Source: Puccinellia tenuiflora (lineage: Eukaryota; Streptophyta; Magnoliopsida; Poales; Poaceae). From it: a stretch of DNA of 64,000 bases. The stretch is taken from assembly GCA_012064385.1 (NCBI GenBank), contig QRDG01000027.1, forward strand, positions 2,452,408-2,516,407. Reading direction: 5' to 3'. Both the position numbers and the translations under genes were made by a program. Position 1 is the first letter of the stretch, and every line of letters begins with the position of its first letter. The notes below the pieces were generated by a model. That model saw nothing but the letters and a program-made list of their open reading frames with translations, had not been told where the DNA came from and ran no database searches. Shown in pieces: positions 57,643-64,000 of this stretch.

Positions 57643-60442
57643 TATACTAGTTATAAATGTTTAAATGTCCCATTTACACTTGTGGTGAGCTAAGTATTTG
57701 ATACTTGTGCTGTTTTAAGAAAACAGGGCCAGCCGTTTGAGAAGTCCATGGAGGGACTGAGTGGATTTCGCGGGAAGATGGCAATCAAGGAGTTGATGCT
57801 GGCGATGTTCTACTTCTACATTTATCGTTTTAAATTAGAGGATTTGAATGAGTTTTGTAATCGAATTAAGTGTGATCTTAAATTAGTGTGTCTCGGTTTG
57901 TGAGACGGTCATTCATGTTAAAGACAAGTGGTTGTTCTATTTTCATGAGTAATCCTTTTTGGAGATCACGTTTCGGTTATGAGATTATTGTCCTTTGTTG
58001 GATTTAAACGATAATTAGTTAAACACTTATAAAATAAAGACATGCTAAAATATCCAATACTTAATGATGAGATTTGTTTTAGTTGTGCTATAGTGTTGGT
58101 GAGTATTCTGATGCCCATCACCAAGTAGCATAATTAAAAATTGCCATTTTCTGAAAATGCCATGAGTAGCTGGAAAATAAACACAAGTGTTGGTGGAACT
58201 TTTTCAGTGAATAAGAGACATCATTATCTTACTGTGAATGAGTAAATAGGAGTATTTATTCATGTCATGATGAGACCTTGGAAGTAAAGGATATTGAGTT
58301 AACAAGATAATTGAGTCTTTTCGATTTGATCAAAAGAGACAAAATATTTGAGTTATTTTTTAGTCTGGAGACTTGTGACAAGTGTTATCGCAAATTACAA
58401 TATTTAGAGATTATTCAAAAGTGTTTTGATAAACCTAAAGTATTGTAGTCACATTATATTTGATATTATGTGGTCATAAAGAAGGGTTTTGGTTTTAAGG
58501 TTTTATTTGTATCATTTAGATTTATTTTGATAACACTCTGTTTTAAATAAAAGATCTATTTAATGATTTGCGTTTCGCATATGAGTTATGTGAAATAGTG
58601 GTTTCAGTAATTATGAGATAATTAAGAGTCAAAGCAAATGGAGTTTTGTAGAATATTCATATGAGATTATGAATAGAGATTCCACAATGTAAGACTAAAA
58701 GGAACAAACCAATGTGTTTGGTTGTGTTGTGTGTTTTAGTGGTTTTATCATGAAATAGTTTCATGGATAAAAGAATTGTTGGAATAAATTTAGAAAGCTT
58801 AAACCTTGCATGTTTATGTATCAAGTGGCACATATGTAAAGTGCTATGTTGGTTAAAACTTGACACATAAAAGTTTTAATGATAGTGATCATTGAATTTT
58901 GGTTTAGCTTGTCTAAAGAGATGTAGGTTTCAAGAATATGAATTTGGTCAAAAGTTGCAAAATAATATTCATGATTTACTTGTCATGTTTGAGAAACAAG
59001 ACATACCTAAAAAAAACTACAAAAGAAGAAATAGAAACTTTAAAATACGAAAGTGACTAAAAGTCATTCTATTTTAAGTTTAAATCATAAAGTAATCGTT
59101 ACTTGATTTTGTGAAAAGAATGTTTCACATATTTATTTTGCAAAGAGTTTGTAAAGAATAAATAAAACTTAGAGCTGGCAAGGTGCTGGCGTTTCGTATA
59201 TGAGTTCTCGAATCTTAAGAGTTAAGAGTTTTGGAGGAGTCCAAATTGTCGAGAAAGTGCATAAGAAACTGAGTGAGATCTAATTAAGATATGTGGTGAC
59301 ATATATTAAGTTAGAGCAGAAACTAATTTCCATAATCAAAATATGTGGTGACATATGTTTGAGTGGGAACTAGTTAATCATGGTCAAATATAAAGATAAC
59401 ATATTTCTGAGTGGGAGCCATAGTGGTTTCACAATTTAATATGTGTATGGTGTATATTTGAGTGGGAGTTTACAACATCGTATTTAAATGAAATGGAGAT
59501 TTCGTAAATGTTGTAAATGTTGTCATGGACCAATGCATAACTTATGAAGTTAGTTTGAACGTCAAACATTCATGTAGATGAATGTATCTATGGAGGATAG
59601 ATAAGTTTGATAAACATTAAAGTCAGATGTTTAACCTAAATAAGTTTTGAAGGAGTTCAAAATGGAAACAAGAGAAGAATGGTTCATCTCATTGTATCAT
59701 ACAGGTGAAACATTGAGTTGAGAACTCAGTACAAAATTGATGGTTGAAGGATATGTTGGAACTCAATATGAATTGTTTATAGGTCTCAACATATAAGAAC
59801 CATGTGTTTGTATATGACGATATGTGACCCAAGTTCTTAATGGTAAGAACATGTTGAATGAGGAGTCATTTTTCATGAAATTGAGATGAATTTAGAAAAT
59901 GGTAGACTTGGTTGAAGTCATAAAGCCAGACTAAATTGGAGATCTTTTAGAGCCAGAGCAGCGCAGCGAAAGCATGATCGGAAATATCAAAGTGACAAGG
60001 TTCACTGTTGATTTGTTAAGTCTACAACATATAGGAGTATATGATTAATTCAAGGATTGAAATAAGATATAATATTTTGGTTTGAGAAAGTTGTTTCAAG
60101 ATCGAGTGAGTTCCGGATGCATATGTTATGAGAAAGTCCATTTGACTGATCATACATATAGGCATAAAAGGATACGAATATCTCACTCTATAACCAAACA
60201 TATTATATGCATTATATGATAATGAGTTTTATCATGGGATGATAGGAAGTTTATCATGAGATGATAAAGTAATGTCAAATTAGGTGACAGTTACAAATTT
60301 TGCAAAGGACATAAAGAGCTGTGAAGTACAGAGCACGGACAGAACCTCTTCCATAAGCAAACATGATCAGCACTGAGACTTCATGAGTGAGACTCCATGG
60401 GTGTTGGATCGAGAAATGTAAACTAGATTATTGACTCTAGTG
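57643..60442 (+). other. AT-rich interior of the Angela/BARE-like element, no pol domains
   Basis: In 2.8 kb I find no protease, integrase, reverse transcriptase or RNase H motif in any frame, only short frames. The polypurine-like motif gtgggag/gtgggaac recurs (59362, 59410, 59461), each near a phrase like atatgtggtgacatat. The content fits a non-autonomous derivative or extreme decay of pol. Confidence 0.65.
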
Positions 60443-60454
60443 CAAGTGGGAGAC
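60443..60454 (+). promoter_or_regulatory. Polypurine tract
   Basis: caagtgggagac directly precedes the 3' LTR start TGTTGAGAATATG. Confidence 0.85.
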
Positions 60455-61324
60455 TGTTGAGAATATGCCCTAGAGGCAATAATAAAATGGTTTATTAAGC
60501 ATATTCACGTTTATGATAATAGTTTATTATCCATGCTATAATTGTATTAAATGGAAACATAATACATGTGTGGAATATAAACACCCGGAGTCCCTAGTGA
60601 GCCTCTACAGGACTAGTTCGTTGATCAAGAGATAGTTAGAGTTTCCTAACTATGGACTTGTTATAGTCACTTGATAACGGAGTCATATCATTAAGAGTAA
60701 TGGTGTGGTGGACATGACCCAAATAAAGAGTTGCAGTTAATTGTGTCACAAAAGTTTTGTTGTCAACACTTTTAATATGCCAAATATAGTTTCCTTAGAC
60801 CATGAGATTATATCACTCCCGTTCACCGGAGGAATGCTTTGTGGACATCAAACGTCACTTCGTAACTGGGTGATTATAAAGGTGGCTTTCAGGTATCTCC
60901 GATGGTGGGTTGTTGGGTGATATGAATCAAGAGTGGGATTTGTCCCTCCATGTGACGGAGAAGATATCTTCAGGCCTACTCGGTAATATAGCATCAAAAG
61001 TCTGCAGACAGGTGATTAGGTGGTAATCACGAGGATCCTATATTATGGACGAGTAAAGAGGACTTGCCGGTAACGAGATAAAACTGGACATGGGGATGTC
61101 AACGATTATATCTCGGGCAAGTAAAATATCGTGAGACAAAGGGAATCGTATATGAGATTAATTGAATCTCCGGCATCGTGGTTCAATCGAGAAAAGGTTT
61201 TCGTTGAGTGTATAGGAATTAATATGGGCATCCCGGTCCCGCTATTAATTATTGATATGATCATGTCTATGCATTCTCGAACCCGTAGGGTCACACACTT
61301 AACGTTCCGATGAAATTAGGTTTT
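60455..61324 (+). repeat. 3' LTR, truncated
   Basis: It matches 53851-54717 with about eleven substitutions and stops at about 61324, less than half-way through the LTR. LINE sequence in the opposite orientation follows directly. Confidence 0.9.
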
Positions 61325-61985
61325 TGGGATGCACACCTTTTGCCATGCCACCTTGCACTTGCCCACGCTAACGGTAACGCTGCAATCCCAGAGCATCCCC
61401 CTTCTAATCCTGTCAAGAGCTTTGAGCGTTGCTTTGTCAACCTTGAGCCGTCAGCAGGAATATAGGCATAGAGGTTAAAACCGACTTGACTAGGGAGTTG
61501 CAGCCAGCACGATTGAGAAATTCGCTCTTCCAAGGGTTCACTCGTGAAGTCGTCTTGTCAATGTAGGGCTAAAGGTCGGCGCCAGGGGCGGAGGCAGGAT
61601 TGGAGCTTAACAGGGGCCATACATGGCAAATTTTGATTAGAGGGGACCGGCAAAGCTAATTTTGTGACAAATCCATGTCTAAACCAGGGTTAAGCACATA
61701 TTTTTGCATGTTGTACAACGCCATAGGGGGGGCCAGGGCCCCTGCTGGTCCCCCTAGCTCTGCCACTGGTCGGCGCGCCATAGCCGCCCCAACGAGAGGG
61801 GGAGACCCACGTACTGGATAGGAAATTGGACTGTGGCTGCAGGGAAGTCGGCAAGGATGGTGGCAAGGTCAATGTCGTCACATCTGATGGAGGCCATCGA
61901 GCTTTTCGTCGCATTAGTGATCAGCCCCAAAACTTCGTCAAAGTTTCGAAGCAGCATCGCGAGGTTGGAGTCCTAAGATCATCGA
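61325..61985 (-). pseudogene. LINE reverse-transcriptase C-terminal fragment (minus strand)
   Basis: On the minus strand the sequence reads as the C-terminal part of an L1-type RT: LLRNFDEVLGLITN, SIRCDDIDLATILADFP and QYVGLPLSLGRL, then after the hAT MITE SEFLNRAGCNSLVKSVLTSMP, and near 61330 a stretch with CKVAWQKVCIPK. It is cut at 61324 by the copia LTR end. There are stops and frame changes. Confidence 0.82.
61583..61768. mobile_element. hAT-type MITE (186 bp) with perfect 8-bp TSD
   Basis: The left end is CAGGGGCGGAGGCAGGA and the right end GCTCTGCCACTG. gtcggcgc flanks it exactly (61575-61582 and 61769-61776). It interrupts the LINE RT fragment, so it is younger than that insertion. 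Confidence 0.88.
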
Positions 61986-62330
61986 CAAAGCTATGGCGCC
62001 AGATTACGCCAACGGATGAATGACATCATCTTAACCAGCCAAAGTGCATTCATAAAGTCTGGGAGCACTCACGACAACTTTCTATACGTCAGAAACGCGG
62101 CTCGACGTCTGCACCGTAACCGCACTCCGGCTCCGCTGTTCAAGCTTGACATTGCCAAGGCGTTCGACTCGGTGCGTTGGGACTACATTCTGGACGTTCT
62201 TCAACGAAGGGGCATCCCCCCGCTTTTTCGCGCTTGGGCCACCCTATTATTCACGACATCCACGTCGCGCATACTCCTCAATGGAATCCCCGGGATGGAC
62301 ATCCTTCACGGAAGGGTCGTGCTAGGCGTC
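61986..62330 (+). pseudogene. LINE reverse-transcriptase N-terminal part, opposite strand
   Basis: On the plus strand the frame carries RT finger and palm motifs: SQSAFIKSGSTHDNFLYVRN, FKLDIAKAFDSVRWDYIL and RILLNGIPGMDILHGR. Homology stops near 62325, before the expected GDPLSP motif. It lies head-to-head with the C-terminal fragment at 61325-61985. Confidence 0.82.
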
Positions 62331-62640
62331 AGCCGACCGATCCGCGCGCGGGATCGGTCGCCTCGGCAGCCGTCCATTCCGCGCATCCAACGCTGGAGAA
62401 TCAGATTATCGACATGTCGCTTTCACCATCTGCTGTCATGGCGCTGGTCATGCGTGCGGCCCCATCACGTACCGTTGCGCCTGCTGTGACTTTTCTACTG
62501 CCGTGCTGCTGCTTTGCTTGCCTAGCTAGTATAGGTGATAGCTGCTGCCTGCCTCGTACGATTGTTGGTTGATGCTAGCTAGCTAGTGCATGCACCCTAG
62601 AAAATATCTGTTATCCTTGTTTCACTCACAAACTACATAT
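62331..62640. other. Spacer
   Basis: The open frames extending from the LINE into this region show no conserved motif. A ctagctagct-type short repeat lies near 62573-62587. Confidence 0.45.
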
Positions 62641-63098
62641 AGTATCTCATTGAAAATAATATAAATTAAAATCATCAAAGAATTAAATTTGTACAAAAAA
62701 TTGAACTTTGTAACACAATTACAACATTCTATAAGGGCATTGCATAATTTGCATTGCACAATCTCCAACAATGTTTTTTCAAAATCATCACAACATTTTT
62801 TCCGGAAAGATGCTATAACTGTGCAAAAGAGTTTCTACAACATTTCTAAAAAGTAATGCAACAAAATTTAGGTTATGCACACAAAACTTGCAACATTTTT
62901 TCTAAGATTCTACAGACCGTCAACAATGTTTCACAATATTTCAAAAATGGCAATCCAACAAAAATAGTTATGCAACAATTTTTTAGGAAGATGTTACAAA
63001 ATATGCAATAAAGATTCCTAACATTCTGAAAATATTTATGCAACAAAATAAATATATGTTTTCAATATTTTTGAAAAGGTATGCAACATAAAAAAATC
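62641..63098. other. AT-rich DNA with recurring aacatttt/gcaacaa motifs
   Basis: Degenerate repeats of 'tacaacattt' and 'gcaacaaaat' are spaced roughly 40-60 bp apart. No gene is recognised. It grades into the clearer tandem repeat that follows. Confidence 0.5.
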
Positions 63099-63345
63099 TG
63101 AGAAAAACAAACTTTGTAGCAAATGCCAGGAAATCTTGCAACATCTCTTGTTTGTTTTCGCAACAAACCACATGGGCGCATGTTACAATTTGAACTCATG
63201 TATGCAACATCGAAAATAACCTGAGCAAAAACACTAACTTGTGGCAAACACCAAGAATCCTTGAAACATCTCTCGTGTCCTTTTGCAACAAAACTCATAC
63301 GAGTATGTTACAATTTAAATGCACGTATGCAACATCAAAAATCCG
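63099..63345. repeat. Tandem repeat, two units of about 123 bp
   Basis: Both units contain tgagaaaaac/tgagcaaaaac, a caaa(t/c)(g/a)cca phrase, aacatctct, gcaacaaa, the phrase tatgttacaattt (catgttacaattt in unit 1) and tatgcaacatc. They diverge by substitutions and small indels. Confidence 0.7.
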
Positions 63346-64000
63346 CGAAAAACTTATCTGTACCATTGTCCATGGCATCCATGATCTGACCGATTAGGCA
63401 TCACCGGCCATGATTCCGGCTCACCGGAGCCCTGTCGGTGTTACAAAAGGTGACCCTCCGGGACCCGTCGGTGCTTTTTAAGCACGTTGGCGGACGCTTG
63501 TAGCATTGAAGACAGTCCTTTCAACATCAGAAGTGGGTACTTAAAGCACCAGTGGTGCATGCTCATAATACCTTGCCCTGCTTGCAAAGTCTCGCCGTTG
63601 CCTCGCTACATCGATGCGGTGACACCAACATGACTACCTCGCAATGTCACCATATACCAGTAGAAGAGTCGGTGCCGGCTTGCACCATTCGGGTTTTGAA
63701 CGACAACACAAGCTTACAGCTGGCGGCGCGCAACAAACATCGGCTGGTAGAGATACATCCAAAAAACCTAATAGTGTAAAGGTTAAAATATTTATGTGTG
63801 GACATAGCAGCATATAGGGCATGTCCCTAGTGTGCATGCGTAGGACTAGCAAAAAATATGTCACCGCAGTGGGGTCTACGGCATGTGAAGCACGAATGTT
63901 GCATGCTAAGTACGGATATAACCATACTGGACGGAGAAGCAGCGTACAATTAAACAGTGTTAGCGGAGTGCATCTAAAAAAACTGCTAGCTGAGTGCGGG
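63346..64000. other. Terminal spacer
   Basis: No gene or bounded repeat is recognised. The short open frames at 63552-63864 have no known motif. Confidence 0.45.

Larger units (their letters stand above)
53851..61324 (+). mobile_element. BARE/Angela/WIS-like copia element, non-coding interior, 3' LTR truncated
   Basis: The 5' LTR starts TGTTGGGAATATGCCCTAGAG and is about 1.9 kb, as in the Triticeae BARE/Angela/WIS group. A Met-tRNA primer-binding site, a gag remnant (57012-57642), a long AT-rich interior without any pol motif, a polypurine tract and the first approximately 870 bp of the 3' LTR follow. The 3' LTR ends abruptly at about 61324, so no right target duplication exists. About eleven differences by eye over 866 bp separate the LTRs, which points to a fairly young insertion. 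Confidence 0.9.

Noticed and set aside
61291..61533. Minus-strand open frame of 80 codons as a separate small gene
   Set aside because: It is a shadow frame. The LINE reverse-transcriptase reading is in another frame of the same strand.

Overview
This window is nuclear DNA from a large, repeat-rich grass genome, most likely a Triticeae cereal (wheat, barley, rye or a relative). The evidence is a BARE/Angela/WIS-type copia element with LTRs of about 1.9 kb, solo LTRs of families common in Triticeae, a 10-kb CACTA transposon with CACTAGTAG termini, many Stowaway, hAT and Mutator-like MITEs, and GC-rich grass-type first exons. Only three genes look intact. Everything else is transposon sequence, usually nested, or intergenic DNA in which I recognise nothing.

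Layout. (1) 1-3256: intergenic DNA with two hAT-type elements, a Stowaway and a foldback MITE. (2) 3274-14792: a three-level nest. A GC-rich retroposed element has a 17-bp target duplication, inside it is a CACTA transposon (4142-14209, TSD CCT), and inside that is a 3.9-kb solo-LTR-like insertion (4258-8163, TSD GGTAC). (3) 14810-19285: featureless spacer. (4) 19286-28235: a complete but dead Ty3/gypsy chromovirus (TSD TGAAA) carrying two solo LTRs. One of these carries a palindromic Mutator-type MITE and a tiny RTE-like LINE tail with a (TTG)n tract. (5) 29690-33363, plus strand: a mitochondrial calcium uniporter (MCU) gene with two exons and a 2.5-kb intron containing a duplicated segment and a MITE. 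(6) 34777-35711: a terminal-inverted-repeat element. (7) 37145-40481, minus strand: a very-long-chain 3-oxoacyl-CoA reductase (KCR) gene with three exons. (8) 41241-45080, minus strand: a decayed LINE with a Stowaway in its endonuclease region. (9) 46564-49945, minus strand: a 10-exon gene for a 357-residue plant protein I cannot name, probably plastid-targeted. (10) 50217-53850: MITEs and LINE remnants. (11) 53851-61324: an Angela/BARE-like element with a gag remnant, a non-coding interior and a truncated 3' LTR. (12) 61325-62330: a LINE fragment whose 5' part is inverted. (13) 62640-64000: AT-rich DNA with a short tandem repeat.

The three genes are unrelated in function: mitochondrial calcium uptake, fatty-acid elongation in the endoplasmic reticulum for wax and lipids, and an unknown, probably plastid role. 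There is no operon-like logic. I found no tRNA, rRNA, CRISPR array or new enzymatic system. The most informative content is the order of insertions, recorded by intact target-site duplications, together with several instructive rearrangements: filler DNA at a deletion junction, an intronic duplication ending at a MITE, and an inverted LINE.
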